From Dentipellis sp. KUC8613 (Eukaryota > Basidiomycota > Agaricomycetes > Russulales > Hericiaceae): a stretch of 64,000 nucleotides of DNA. The notes under the pieces were generated by a model that was given only the letters and a program-made list of their open reading frames with translations, had not been told where the DNA came from and searched no databases. The stretch lies in NCBI GenBank assembly GCA_002286715.1, contig NSJX01000060.1:75254-139253 (forward strand), in the 5' to 3' direction. A program made the translations under genes and the position numbers. This document shows positions 11,488 through 22,601 of this stretch, in pieces. Within the stretch, counting starts at the first letter, position 1; every line of letters starts with the position of its first letter.

Positions 11488-11667
11488 GATGGCATTAGCA
11501 TCAGTCGGGCGTAGGTGGCATGGTATAGCGTGGCGTGGCGTGGCGGGGGGTGGTATGTCGTGCGTGTGGATATGAATATGAATATGGATGGCGATGAATG
11601 TATATGGTGCGAATGAAACGAATATGTAGCATGAATGGATATGGATATGGACTGTAATGCCGGGCGC

Positions 11668-11703
11668 GTGTCGAGTGTCGAGTGTCGGGTGTCGAGTGTC
11701 GGG
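11668..11703. repeat. GTGTCGA tandem repeat
   Basis: Five near-perfect 7-bp units of GTGTCGA/GTGTCGG in the 3' flank of the following minus-strand gene. Confidence 0.8.
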
Positions 11704-11857
11704 CAGAATGGGTGGGGAATGAAATGCAACGAGAACAGAAGCAGAATGGAAATAAACAAACAAAACAAACAAAAATGCACACTCAATCGCAAGAGTCCTC
11801 AAACAAAAATGCAGCTCAACGCATGCTTTTATCTCAGCGCACGAGGCCGGGGCGGCG

Positions 11858-12867
11858 TCAGAAGCTGCTCCGGCGGCGGATGCGGCGGCCCTGCGGCTTC
11901 TGCACGCGCGTCGGCGAGGGCACGGGCGAGGGCGCCTGCTGCGAATTGCGCCCGCCGCCGAACCCGAAGAGGCGCTTGATGAGCGGGAGCTGTTTCGTGG
12001 GCGTGTTCTGCGTGGGCGAGGCGGAGGAGTGCTGCGAAGCGAGAAGCGGGTCAGCAATTCCGCTCTGAGCAGGCGAAAGGCCACAGAACAGAGCAGCAAG
12101 CAGGGCGATAAAAGCGAGAGAACAAGACGCACCCGGCTCCCATACTCCGCCCTGCCCCCCGGCGGCGGCACGATGACCAGCGTGTCCCCGGGGCGCGTCG
12201 CCACGCTCAGCGGCGCGCGGTCGTACGTCTTGTACGCCACATTCCCTGCCCCGCCCGCACCGGGATACTGCGCCTGCGGCGTGGCCGCGGCGTAGCTGTA
12301 CGCGCGCGAGTGGCTCCGGCTGCGGTGGTGACCCGCGCCGGTCGATACGGGCAGCTGCGACTGCGAGCGCGCGTGGCGGGATGTGGACGAGTAGACGTGC
12401 GGCGGCTGCGGCTGCAGGGCGGGCGTGCTGCTGCTGCTGTAGTACTCCCTCTCTCTATCCCGGTCTCGATCCCGGTGATGGTCGCGGTGGTGGTGCCCGT
12501 GCTTCGACTGCGAGTCGCGCCGCTTCGGCTTGGGCGGCGGTGGCTTCGCGTACTGGTGCGGGTACGCGGGCGGGCCGGGGTAGACGAACTGCTGCGGGGG
12601 CGGCTGGGCGTCGTAGTACGCGTGGCCGGTGGTGTTGCTGCGCGTGGGCGCCGCGCGGGGCTTCGTCTGCGTCGTGGTCGTGTTGGCGGAGGAGGAGAGG
12701 TGTGTGTGCTGCGAGCGCGAGCGCGCGTGCGCGGCGCCGCGCGCGGGGAACGGGTGCTCGTACTCGCCGCGGTGGTGTGTTTCCTGCATGGAGACCCAGT
12801 TGGAGACGCGGGTCTGGTTCGCCATGAAGCGCTCGTAGGCCTCGGGCGAGTAGTCGTATTCGGTCAT
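11858..12867 (-). CDS. disordered Tyr/His/Arg/Pro-rich protein, two exons
   Basis: Exons: 12867-12133 and 12031-11858 (minus), 302 residues. The start MTEYDYSPEAYERFMANQT is acidic/aromatic and well formed. Then come Thr/Ser/Arg-rich text, Pro-rich PPPPKPKRR, a His/Arg/Asp charge block (residues of about 130-150), and an ordered-looking segment (VAYKTYDRAPLSVATRPG, DTLVIVPPPGG) just before the intron. The intron (12132-12032) starts GTGCGT, ends TTCGCAG and is phase 0. Exon 2 adds KQLPLIKRLFGFGGG and ends in RRIRRRSSF. Short Pro-flanked LVIVPPPGG strands followed by a basic tail are what also marks the other disordered genes here. No catalytic domain is seen. Function unknown. Confidence 0.7.
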
Positions 12868-14634
12868 GGTTGCTGTGTGCGGGGGTGGGTGTGGGTGCGG
12901 GGTTGGGCGGAGGGGAGGGGATGTAGGGGAGGGCGGGGAGGTGAGAGGCGGGTGTGGCGGAGGAGCGTGTGCGACGGGGAGGTGAGCGAGGAGGGGACGG
13001 GAGAGGTGTGGCAGACGCGTGGACGGACGTATAAGTAGCACGGCGGAGCGGAGGCCGAGTAGCAAGCGGATGCTGAGACGCACGTAGCACCGAATCCGAG
13101 TCCGAGTCCGAGTCCGCGCGCGAAAGGCAATCGATGGGCAGCGAGCACAATTGTCACGCACCGTTGGCGGCCGTCTGTGGAGCTCTGGAGCGTGTGGCCC
13201 GGGCGAAAGAGCAGCAGGAGGCCGGGAATGGCAGCCAGGCTGAGCAGCACCTCGCCAGCACAATTGTCCCCAGCCGCACAAACACGCGCAAATAATGCGC
13301 TTTGCCTCCGTCTCTTCGGAGCGCCCGCCCGAACGACGTCCCATCTCCTTCCGTCGCGGCCGTCACGGTGCTGTAGTACATCCTACTACGGAACCTATTC
13401 TCTTCCTCTTCGGGCGACTGCGGGCGAGTGCCTCAGGTACGCACTTCACCTTCTTTGTACACAGGACCTCAGACTGCACAATTGCGTCGGAAGTCGGCTG
13501 CAAACAATGGGTTGGGGCAAGAGCCCACCGTCAAATGGAGATGCTCGTTGCATTGTGAAGCTGATGCTGCGACTATGACGACACACCCACACTGATTTCC
13601 CGACCCAGGATAAGCACCCACAGTAAGTGGTAAATGAAACGTTTCGCGTGCTCGCGGCTCCGGGCTTGCCCGTACCCGAAACCGAGTGCTGCATCGACGT
13701 TCAGCACGTCGGTAGTATCACACAGTATCACTAGTGACGCCGTGTATGTTGTCTTGACCTCCATCGTCCGCACAAGTCGGCAACTCGTGTAACAGGCTGA
13801 TTCTGATATCATTTTTCCCTCAGATGCGCTACCATCTATCAACTCGTTGGCTGTTCGTCGATGGTCCTGATTCTCGGAGGCCCAACTTGATTACCTGTTC
13901 TGCAACAAGATATCTTATATCAGCCCAGAATGCCTGATGCACTATGCTTTCCTTGACTAAATCCAAGCGAGTCCCATGTAAATGACGACCCCCCTCTGCG
14001 CCTCAATCCAAATCCAATCGTGTCCACCACCAGATCTTCGAAAGTCGAAGTCCGACAACCAATCGCAGCGATAGTTGAAGTTGAAAAACCACCCTTGGAT
14101 TCCGCTATGCATGCGCACACGAGCACACTGCCTGAACAGCGTTCCGCATCCTGCCTCTCGCTCTGGCACGTCCTTCACGCGTACCATCCCGAAACTCACC
14201 TACCGTTCTCCAATTACCAGCCGGTCGATATATCACATCTCTCAGAGGCACAGAGTATGCGGCGTCGAGCATGTTTAGCACGTCAAACCCGAGTGTAACG
14301 GTAAGCACTCGACTTCGCGCTTGGGCGCGGACATCTCCGGGTTCTCGAGCATACGAAACGTCTCAGGTATCTACTACGGGTGCTGGTCCAGTCCACCCCT
14401 GTTACCGACTGGCAGCTGCCGGCTGCAATCGGGTGCTCCCTGTGACTATCCCTCTCCTTCAATCCCAAACCCTCCTCCCTATTCTTCCGAGTGTCCAGTC
14501 CCTGAACAACCCATATCATGGCCCGTCAATCTCTTCGGCAGTGGTCCTGAAGGTCTGACGGACCGTTCCCCTTCAGGCTGACGCTTTTTATGCTACGGTT
14601 GTGTCCGAAATTGATACGTTCACCATAATCCGAA
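12868..14634. other. intergenic / 5' flank, no gene seen
   Basis: Includes the promoter region of the gene at 11.9-12.9 kb. No other coding sequence can be supported. Confidence 0.5.
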
Positions 14635-15495
14635 ATGCCAAATCCCGAGTCTATAGAACCACAAAACTCCAAACACCACCAACCTTCCGCCCACTGCTCG
14701 CACTCAAACTGCATATCACCGACGACCATCACTCCAAGTCCCCATACATCTCTCCACAGACTCAAACGCGCCCGCCGCACCATCCATCTCTCACCCACCA
14801 TGCTCGAGCTCCCAGCACCGGCAGCTCGCAAACCGCCATCTCCCACCCACCACGGGCCACAACCCCTCCGCAGTCGCACATCCCACAGACATCTCGCTCT
14901 CAGACCAAACACCCGCCGCGCACCCACCGACGATGCTCCCAGCCCAGCACAGCGCCCAGGCTCCCTCATCGCCCGCGCGCATCAGACCAGATACCCCGTG
15001 TCAACGTCATCTACAACCACGCATGCCTTTCGCTTCTTCTCTGGCACACACGTACATGCCCGCACGAGCACGACCGCACTTCCTCTGAGGTTCCGACCCG
15101 CAGCTCATTCGGGTGTCAGGACGATCGGGCTGTGGACTTGGATTCTGTGCGGCGCCGCATCGACGATCGCAGCGCTGCATGTCGTTCTAGATCTGGTGCG
15201 TAGAGCACTGTGCGCGCTGACGGCCAAAGCCCCCAGGCTTCCAGACTCTCGACGACGTCCGTGCGGGTGCCCGGCATCATCGTACCGGCACTCATTGTCC
15301 TGGTTCCACACCGCGGCGCCGACAGGAGAACTACGCGAGCTCATTTCGGCTTCAGCATACGGGCTCACTGACACAACTCGGGTCCGGGTAGGACGTCTCG
15401 CTCGGGATCCTCTCGCGGAAGAGCAAAAGAGAGGGGCGACTCTGTCTGCATACTCCTGCATGGACACGGGAATACCTCCGATAGCAGGCAGCTAG
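14635..15495 (+). CDS. possible hypothetical protein, doubtful
   Basis: An ATG-initiated frame of 286 residues with a TATA-like TTTTTATG about 50 bases upstream. Residues up to about 150 are Pro/Ser/His/Arg-rich. One hydrophobic stretch (TIGLWTWILCGAASTIAALH) could span a membrane. No family is recognised, no intron is needed, and opposite-strand frames of similar length overlap it. It could equally be a chance open frame in GC-rich DNA, or a gene starting internally at 14801. Confidence 0.25.
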   Translation: MPNPESIEPQNSKHHQPSAHCSHSNCISPTTITPSPHTSLHRLKRARRTIHLSPTMLELPAPAARKPPSPTHHGPQPLRSRTSHRHLALRPNTRRAPTDDAPSPAQRPGSLIARAHQTRYPVSTSSTTTHAFRFFSGTHVHARTSTTALPLRFRPAAHSGVRTIGLWTWILCGAASTIAALHVVLDLVRRALCALTAKAPRLPDSRRRPCGCPASSYRHSLSWFHTAAPTGELRELISASAYGLTDTTRVRVGRLARDPLAEEQKRGATLSAYSCMDTGIPPIAGS

Positions 15496-15929
15496 TATGC
15501 AATGAATCGCAGGATGTCCGCCGCTATGCGCGCAGAGAGTCGCTTGCTTGTACCGTATGTATATATAATTCGCACAATACATACCACCGTCGCCCGCGCG
15601 AATCGCGAGTCGCACTACCGTTCATGAAATTTGAAACCACGCATCCGAAATATGCGATTACATGGCTATCTTGTATTCACAACGCGATACACAATTCAAA
15701 TGAGCGAGAGGTTCCGAGGCACTAGAGCCACAACAACGAGCGAGGTAGTACGAGTGCTGTACTAATAAAGCGAACAAAACAAACACATCCTCCTTCAAGT
15801 CCATGCTTCACATACACACTCCAGCTCGCACCCGAGCGGATTTTTCCATCCACAGCCTACAAGCACCCGCATCAGCAACGCCATAGCCAACTCGCACCAC
15901 CGGCAAAACACCACACACCTTACGAGCGA
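15496..15929. other. intergenic, no gene seen
   Basis: 3' flank of the Gly/Ser-rich secreted protein gene, AT-richer than its surroundings. Confidence 0.6.
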
Positions 15930-16314
15930 TTACACGCCCTTCAGGCCAAGACCCTGCAGCAGACGGTCGGCAGCCTCGATGACGGTGTCGTGCTTGCCCT
16001 TGTCGCCTTCCTCGCAGTCGCACGGGGGCTCGTAGCCGCTGCCGCCCTGAGAGCCGCTGCCGCCCTGAGAACCGCTGCCGCCCTGCGAGCCACCCTGCGA
16101 GCCGCTTCCGCCCTGCGAGCCGGAACCAGAGCCGCCCTGCGAGCCAGAACCAGAGCTGCCTTGCGAGCCGCTGCCGCCCTGCGAGCCGCTCCCTCCCTGA
16201 GAGCCGCTGCCTCCCTGAGAACCGCTGCCCCCCTGCGAGCCACTGCCACCCTGAGAACCGCTGCCTCCCTGAGAGCCGCTACCGCTTTGGGAGCCGCTAC
16301 CGCCCTGGCCTGAA

Positions 16315-16349
<35 letters not shown>

Positions 16350-17038
16350 TGAGCCTGAGCCTCCGCTGCCCTGTCCGGGCTGGCCACCGCTACCTTGGCC
16401 GGGGGAACCACCGCTACCTTGACCAGGAGAGCCACCGCTGCCTTGACCGGGAGAGCCACCGCTGCCTTGACCAGGGGAGCCACCGCTGCCTTGGCCGGGG
16501 GAACCACCGCTGCCTTGGCCGGGAGCACCACCGCTCCCACTGCCGCTGCCGCTGCCGCCGCTGCCCTGCCCGGGAGATCCACCACTGCCCTGGCCAGGAT
16601 GACTGCCCTCGCCCTCGCCGGGCTCGTCGCAGTCCTCGCCGTCGTCGTCTCCATCGTGGCCTGAGCCGGAACCAGAGCCAGAGCCTGAACCAGAGCCCGA
16701 GCCTGAACCAGCGCCCGAGCCTGACCCAGAGCCTGACCCAGAGCCCGAGCCGTGTCCAGGACCATAGCCAGGCGGCTTACCCTAAGCAAGACGCATACAC
16801 TCAGCATTCAAGCATCATCCAAATGAAAAGGTAAAATACTCACGGGCCCACCGCCAAGAATATGTCCCAGATCAATTCCGACATACGCAGACGCGGACAC
16901 GCTCGCAGACACGAGCGCGTCCGGCTGACCGGGCACGGGCGCAGGCGCGGGGGTGGGGAAGGGGAGGGGCGCGGCGGCGATGCGCGCGGCGAGGAGGGCG
17001 AGGGTGAGCAGGGGTGTGAAGTGCGAGGTGAACATCAT
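15930..17038 (-). CDS. secreted Gly/Ser/Gln-rich repeat protein
   Basis: Exons: 17038-16844 and 16781-15930 (minus), 348 residues. Exon 1 gives a signal peptide (MMFTSHFTPLLTLALLAARIAAA) and a Pro/Ala spacer, then GIDLGHILGGGP. The phase-0 intron starts GTGAGT and ends TTGCTTAG. Exon 2 has no start codon in its frame, which is why it is easily missed. It encodes GKPPGYGPGHG, a GS-dipeptide run, a short acidic part (HDGDDDGEDCDEPGEGEG), several SPGQGSGG units, another GS run and a long series of GSQGGS units. The unique C-terminus is YEPPCDCEEGDKGK followed by HDTVIEAADRLLQGLGLKGV. The composition resembles elastic or adhesive silk-like proteins. The product is presumably secreted; role in wall, sheath or adhesion is a guess. 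A TATA box lies at 17166-17172. Confidence 0.8.
16040..16740 (-). repeat. GS-dipeptide, SPGQGSGG and GSQGGS coding repeats
   Basis: Tandem 18-24 bp units on the coding strand. Three blocks are distinguishable: SPGQGSGG-type at about 16370-16600, GS-dipeptide runs at about 16318-16370 and 16660-16740, and GSQGGS-type at about 16040-16310. Confidence 0.8.
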
Positions 17039-17165
17039 TGTCGCTGTTGGGGGTATAAATGAAAGTGGGATTGAGAGAATTTGATGAAGGAGAGGAAAGA
17101 CGGAGTCACAGTGCACACGTACGGGTGTCCGTTGGAGAAACCTGGGTGCACGAGCGGGGTGCGCT

Positions 17166-17172
17166 CTTATAC
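17166..17172 (-). promoter_or_regulatory. TATA box of the Gly/Ser-rich secreted protein gene
   Basis: GTATAAG on the minus strand, about 130 bases upstream of the ATG at 17038. Confidence 0.55.
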
Positions 17173-18764
17173 TGGAGTGTATGCGGCGCGTGCTAGAGGG
17201 ACCGAGGAGCCCGTGCGGATCGAAGGGGCAGACGGTGGTGCGATCGTCCGCCCGCGTCGGCCGCTCCAGCTCGGCGTCGTCCTTCGTCCTTGGTCCCGTG
17301 CATTCCAGTCCTCCCACTAGCACGTTACGACCAGAACGGGAAGGCGACCTGCCCGATTGGGACGCATCGTGGAGCGCGTCCTCCCGTAAGAGACGACGCG
17401 CGGCCGTCGAGAAGCAGCAGACGGTGGAGATCCGCACGCATCATTCTTCGATCGACAGCGCCCGCTGGAGCAGGCAAATAAGCTCAGACTCTAGGAGATG
17501 CCGTTGATGCTCGTATACCTCCAGCTGTCGTCCTAGGCCTACGAATGCGTGCTTCTGGCCATGCGTATGAGTCTATAGCGGGAGCGCATTTGTGGCGCTG
17601 GCTGTCGGCGGACTCGGAGGCGGAGTATGCCGTTTGGCGGATTGGAGTACGAGATGTGTCGTTGTGTCAGTCGCTCTCGTCACAGCTGGAGCTAAAGCAA
17701 GGCCTGGACTCAGAGGTTTGTAAGAGTGCATGATAGTATGCTGCAAAGTGGACCATAGACGAGAATTGTGTGGCCGATGACGACGACGAGCGGAAGAGCA
17801 ACAAAGGACGTCCAGCTCGAAGCGCGCGTTCAGGTTCGTATGCGAACAAACAAACGCAAGCACAACCATTCGACCCGGCCGCTTGGCTCTAAACGAACGT
17901 AGTTAGTCACGCTCAACACGAATCGATCGAGGCGCCTCAGACAAACATAGAATATATAGGAATGCATATATTCGTATAATGTGGGTTTGAGGTATAAGGG
18001 ACGTTGAAGAAAGTGGAGCACGAGCGAATATAAGTATGAGTGAGATCCAACTGGTCGATCGCGGATCTCTATATGCATGAACGGCGGGCATGAATTCCAC
18101 CGCCAAACTCAAATGCACGCACGCATCGAGCTAGGTATGCATGCGGAGGCGCGGGCCCTGGTGCCGGGAATCGCTGCACGTCAGCCCCGTCCCACTCCGG
18201 ACACCGTGGATTTTCTTGTGTCAGAATAACGGCGAGCTGCGCATCAGCGCCATCGCTGTCTATAATCTAGATTCCAGAGAGCGGCAGAGTCAGTGAGGCA
18301 GTAGCATTCAGTTCATGCGAAGGGTTGTTAGAGGTCTGTGACGCACGGAGCTGATGCAGGAGTTGATCAGAATCGCTGGTACGCGGCTTGCTCGAAGTTG
18401 AGCTCGAGACGGAATACTCGTACACAAACGTACAGTCCAAGCGCATCTCGAGCGACAAGTGAATAAAGAGGACAAATGAATGAATGAATGTCAGTATCAG
18501 TATCCGTACCACTGCCAGACCAAACAAAAATGAACGAACAATCCAAACGCACAAACGAACGAGTGGGTGCAAACGCATGCATGACCAGACCCGCATGCAG
18601 GACCAGACCACCATGCAATCATTTGACCCTTATTAGCCCACCCACACCCACAACCACAGATCACCCGAAACCACGCACCAAGCCCCTTCCGCAACCGCAA
18701 CACCCGCACCCCCCCCCACCCGCACCCGCACCCACCCGCACCCACCCGCACCCCACCCCAAACC
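17173..18764. other. intergenic, no gene seen
   Basis: Short frames only, without signal peptides or splice support. The end is a C-rich simple repeat listed separately. Confidence 0.5.
18698..18760. repeat. C-rich CCCGCA/CCCACC simple repeat
   Basis: Irregular 6-7 bp ACCCGC units directly downstream of the small secreted protein gene stop codon. Confidence 0.75.
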
Positions 18765-19117
18765 TCACGTATCCCTAATCTTCAAATTGTCCACATCGAC
18801 CTCCTCCTCGACTTCAGTCCCCGAGTTGACCGTCGTGCGCCGCTACATTCCATATCCCACCCCCACCCCACCCCGATGAAAATATACTCAGCACTGCCGC
18901 AGCGCTCAGTAATCATAAGATACACGCACCAGCACGTCCCCGCACGACGCTCCACGACGTCGACGGCGACGGGCACTGGTACGGGCACGGGTATGTGAGA
19001 TACCTCTGTTTGCCCGTACAGCCGACGCTTGTAGTCCGCGTTGTGCACGCGCGGTGCGGGCGCTGCGAGCGTGAGGAGCGCGAGGGAGAGGAGGAGCGGG
19101 AGGCGGGTGGCGAGCAT
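18765..19117 (-). CDS. small secreted protein A (89 aa), splice uncertain
   Basis: Proposed exons: 19117-18926 and 18842-18765 (minus). Exon 1 encodes a signal peptide (MLATRLPLLLSLALLTLAAPAP) almost identical to that of gene B at 21 kb, then RVHNADYKRR and a Pro/Val run. Exon 2 starts after ATGTAG and in frame gives RRTTVNSGTEVEEE and VDVDNLKIRDT, matching the VDVD of gene B. Keeping this frame needs the donor GTGTAT at 18925. The stronger donor GTGCGT four bases upstream (18929) would put exon 2 out of frame and give a basic 19-residue tail instead. An unspliced reading is also open. TATA box at 19191-19197. Probably secreted; function unknown. Confidence 0.6.
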
Positions 19118-19190
19118 GGGTGGCGGGCTGGTGGGTGGGTGGGTGGGTTGATGGAAGGATGAGTGGGTGGATAAGTGGATGAGCGGGTCC

Positions 19191-19197
19191 TTTATAC
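19191..19197 (-). promoter_or_regulatory. TATA box of secreted protein A
   Basis: CGTATAAAGG on the minus strand, the same ten bases as at gene B, about 75 bases before the ATG. Confidence 0.65.
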
Positions 19198-20811
19198 GCG
19201 AGGATTGACGAGTCGCTAGAACATACCATTCCACGACTGGCAGTTCTAGCACTCTCATCTCGCGATGCGGATCGTCTCGTGATAATGTCCGATATTGATG
19301 CTATGTGTTGCCCCGCGCTTGATCGTTGTGAAAGAAGCTTGGACGCACTTGGACGCTCGGAGGAGTGCGCGTACGCATGCGACGTGTGCCACGCATGTAT
19401 CGCGATATGCGTACGTCTGTCGAGCCGTGGGCATGTAATTATTGGAGAACGGCGTCAAGCAGAGGAGACGACTGGAAACGTAAGAGCTTCCCGGACCCGC
19501 GCCTGCCAGCGTCGAATTCTATGAGCTAAGCACGCAGTAGTGCATAGATTGAAGGACTCACCGAAACTAGAAAATGGCGAGCTCGCAGGTCATAGCTAGA
19601 GATCGGCGCTGTGGACAGCAGATATCGCGTGCGGGCGAATGAATCGGTGTCGTCGCCAGCACAGCTCAGAGCGAAGCTGCACGAGCTGGCTAAGACCTAG
19701 CCTCCGAGTCTCCCCTGAACAATCTTGATTTCATACCTCAAAGGAAGACGCAGATGAACGAGACGTCAAAGATTCAACGAGCATGCTGGATCGAGTTGCA
19801 GAGCGACAGAAGGCGGGGCGGCCGTCGGAGTGGGAAGCAAAGAATGCGGACGGAAATAGGGCATAAGCAACATACTGTACCTCGTGCGACGTGCTTCGGC
19901 GGGCCTGCGAAAGCGCACAGCTACAGCCTCAAATACAGCTCTTTTACAGTGCTAGCACGTGATGCTGTCATATCTGTAGCCGAGTGAGTGTTGATATGCA
20001 GACACAGAATCGAGATGGTTGGAACGCACGACAAAGAGAAGGGCAGCAACCCTGTTCGAGCTCCGACGGCCATTCAAGCGTAGGTGCAATAACAGATAAC
20101 AGACGAATCACCGAGAGCCAAGTGCTGACTGATTCAAGTTGCCGGTGAAAGCATTCACGACGACGTCCGAGTGACGAGTCGCCGTCCGTCATCCGCGCAA
20201 GAGCAGTTCCTGTGCACGCTCGTATCTACCTAGATATCTGTGAATGATTAGCGATCGCTGCAGTAATTCTGGTGTTTGTATGACTGCAAGACGTGATGAC
20301 AGGCAGAGACGGGCTCAAGTTCAAATTCAACTTCCGACGAACGTGCTCGTAATCGAGCAAACAGATACAAACAGCCGTCTCAGTAGACCCACTTTTCGTA
20401 TGAGTACATACAAGTCGGGATTCGACAGGAATATGTATCGGAATTCAAAAGAATGAAGTACTTATCACGGTTAGAAAAACGGAGCAACGAGCGGGCTGAC
20501 GAAGGAACCAACGAGCGGACGAACAAATGAACGGACGCTCAGCGAGCACACAGACAGTAAAATGAGGCACTACCCAAGAGCTAAAGCTCGAAGGATACCA
20601 GAACACCAGCATCAGCACTCAAGAAACCAACAAACCAAGAAAGCCCTCCAAAGACCAAGAACAACGATCACTGCTGGCCACCGACCATCAGCCCAAAACC
20701 CAAACCTAAACCCAACCCAACACATACCACCATATGATATTCATACCTCCCACGCCCCCGCGCCCCCTCGCCCAAAGCCCAAATCTACGCACAGCCTATC
20801 TCATTGATCAA
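19198..20811. other. intergenic, no gene seen
   Basis: Upstream region of gene A and 3' flank of gene B. It includes a loose CGAACGAGCGG-like repeat near 20.49 kb but nothing coding. Confidence 0.5.
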
Positions 20812-21194
20812 TCAAAGGTTCGCAGGCAGACCGAGCTTCTCCAAGACCTCCGGGTCGCCAAGATCGACATCCACGCGCGGCTGCTTGATTCCCATTCCAA
20901 TTCCCATTCCCATTCCAGTTCCAATTCCAGTTCCAATTGCAATTGCAATTGCAATTCCGGTTCCGATTCAGAAACACCAACACGATCAGCAAAGCACCGA
21001 CAAGAGAGAAAAGAACGCGGACGCACGTGGACGTTAGGAAGATCGTCCAAGAGGTGCAACTTGGGGATGCTGGGCGAGCGCGAGCGCTCGTAGTCCGCGG
21101 CGCGCGTGATGATATCGGGCGCGGGCGCGGGTGTTGGGGCGGTGAGCGCGAGGAGGGCGAGGGAGAGGAGGAGCGAGAGGCGGGTGGTGAGCAT
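20812..21194 (-). CDS. small secreted protein B (78 aa)
   Basis: Exons: 21194-21027 and 20880-20812 (minus), phase 0. Exon 1 encodes a signal peptide (MLTTRLSLLLSLALLALTAP), a TPAPAP spacer and DIITRAADYERSRSPSIPKLH. The intron (21026-20881) starts GTGCGT, ends AAGCAG and is unusually long for this window because it holds a GGAATT-type repeat. Exon 2 gives PRVDVDLGDPEVLEKLGLPANL. The GDPEVLEKL end resembles DPTVLEAVDKL of the gene at 37.3 kb and HDTVIEAADRL of the Gly/Ser-rich protein. If the intron were retained the frame stays open and would add a Glu/Leu/Trp repeat. Secretion is predicted; role unknown. TATA box at 21256-21263. Confidence 0.75.
20886..20958. repeat. ATTCCA/ATTGCA hexamer repeat inside intron
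   Basis: About twelve 6-bp units (ATTCCC, ATTCCA, ATTGCA) fill half of the intron of secreted protein B. Confidence 0.8.
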
Positions 21195-21255
21195 GGCTGG
21201 TAGGCGGGTGAATGAGTGGGTGAATCGATAGGATGCTCGAGGGCCGGCTGCGCAC

Positions 21256-21263
21256 CTTTATAC
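21256..21263 (-). promoter_or_regulatory. TATA box of secreted protein B
   Basis: CGTATAAAGG on the minus strand, 62 bases before the ATG. Confidence 0.65.
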
Positions 21264-22601
21264 GCGCACTATCAGGCTCGCCATGGCATGCTATGATGAC
21301 ACGCCGTGTCGCTCCCCGCTCGGACTCATACGCGCGCGACGTGTCTACACCTGAAGACGGTCAGCTAACAGTCATTGTTGAATGCTGCAGGGCGACACCA
21401 AGTCGAAGAGACGACAGCAAGTAAAGGAGCCGTCCGTACCCGCGATGATGTCAAGGCCCGTGAGCTCTGCATGTATACGCAGAGAGAGGCAAAGACGCAC
21501 CAGAGCGTGTCGAGGCCGCCAGTCAGAGCTCAAGATCGAGGCTGTCGATAGCTATAGCATACAGATACCGCATGTGCAGCGCGAGCACACGCCAGCGCCA
21601 GGTTGACAAGTGGCCAAGCATTATCAGTTTCAAGCGTCAGTGAATGCGCGCGCGCATACGTACGAGCAGTCGACAGCGAGCCAAGCAGGCATTTGCGTTG
21701 ATCTGAGTGACGTGGTCAGGATACGAGATATATTCTTGGCCACTCGTCAGCATCGGTATTTCCTCCACGTCCTTCGCAATGGGGCATGGACCGACGCTGG
21801 GTTCCCAGGCCCATCGTCCAATGCCCATCCGGCACCGATACCTGCCGGAGTCATGGATGCAGTGCAGTGACCTGGGTATATGCGGAACATAGTCAGGCCC
21901 TTTGTACATGATGGCACCAAGCCAGAAGCCCAGGATTGCAGGAGATGACGTCGGCAACCAGGGCTTCGTTTATTCTACCTCGTTAGTAACATGATCCGGA
22001 GGTAGAGATGTACTCACCATAACCCGCAGAAAGTGATCGGCTAGACCGATGTCCTGACTCCTCACTGACCTTCATCAACAACACCTTTAGGGTTCGCGCC
22101 ACCACAGTGACGATGATAGCATCCGCGTGTAGCTAGCGTTGGCGGTCGCAAAAGGAGGAAGCTATCATAGAGCTGAGGACGAGATTCACTGCGTACGTGG
22201 AAGAGATCCAATAAAGACTCGGAAGAGGCCGCGCGCGTCGCGATCGCGATGTTCATATGGAGACAAACAAGTCCAAACATCAAGAATGATTGAAAGCCGC
22301 CGGATATGATATTGACGAACGCGACGAGACGACAGTACACAGTGGACCTCAGACATCTACGAAAACAGCTAACAGTCTAACGGTATATTTTATAGAGACA
22401 AGAGTGGCGACGCTGAACATGGGGACAAACACTCGAACGAGGAGAATCGACCTGCATACATGGTCCCATGGCTCAATCTATTCAATCTAGAGGACCATCA
22501 ACGCACGGTAATCAGCATTCGTGGAACCCAACTTCGGATCACCTACACGCACCTTTATCGCCTTCAAGGCTCCTCGAGCCCAAAACCTTCAAACAACTCG
22601 T
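21264..22601. other. intergenic; possible relic of a membrane-protein gene at 21.7-22.34 kb (minus)
   Basis: On the minus strand, 22340-22062 reads as a hydrophobic segment (SGGFQSFLMFGLVCLHMN) and 21957-21700 as a second frame. The two are not joined by a convincing intron, and the second has no family match. Otherwise nothing is supported. Confidence 0.3.

Larger units (their letters stand above)
9909..11857. other. intergenic with simple repeats
   Basis: Long intergenic stretch. Overlapping frames at 9826-10880 lack splice or motif support. AT-richer sequence at 10880-11400 contains CA/ACG-type and AAGC simple repeats. Tandem 7-bp repeats near 11.47 and 11.67 kb are listed separately. Confidence 0.5.

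Noticed and set aside
15990..16664. Ala-rich plus-strand frames
   Set aside because: Antisense reading of the GS/GQ repeats; composition is forced by the repeat.
15941..16807. 289-codon Ala/Arg/Val-rich minus-strand frame
   Set aside because: It is an alternative frame of the Gly/Ser-rich exon; the spliced frame with a signal peptide and a clean C-terminus explains the DNA better.
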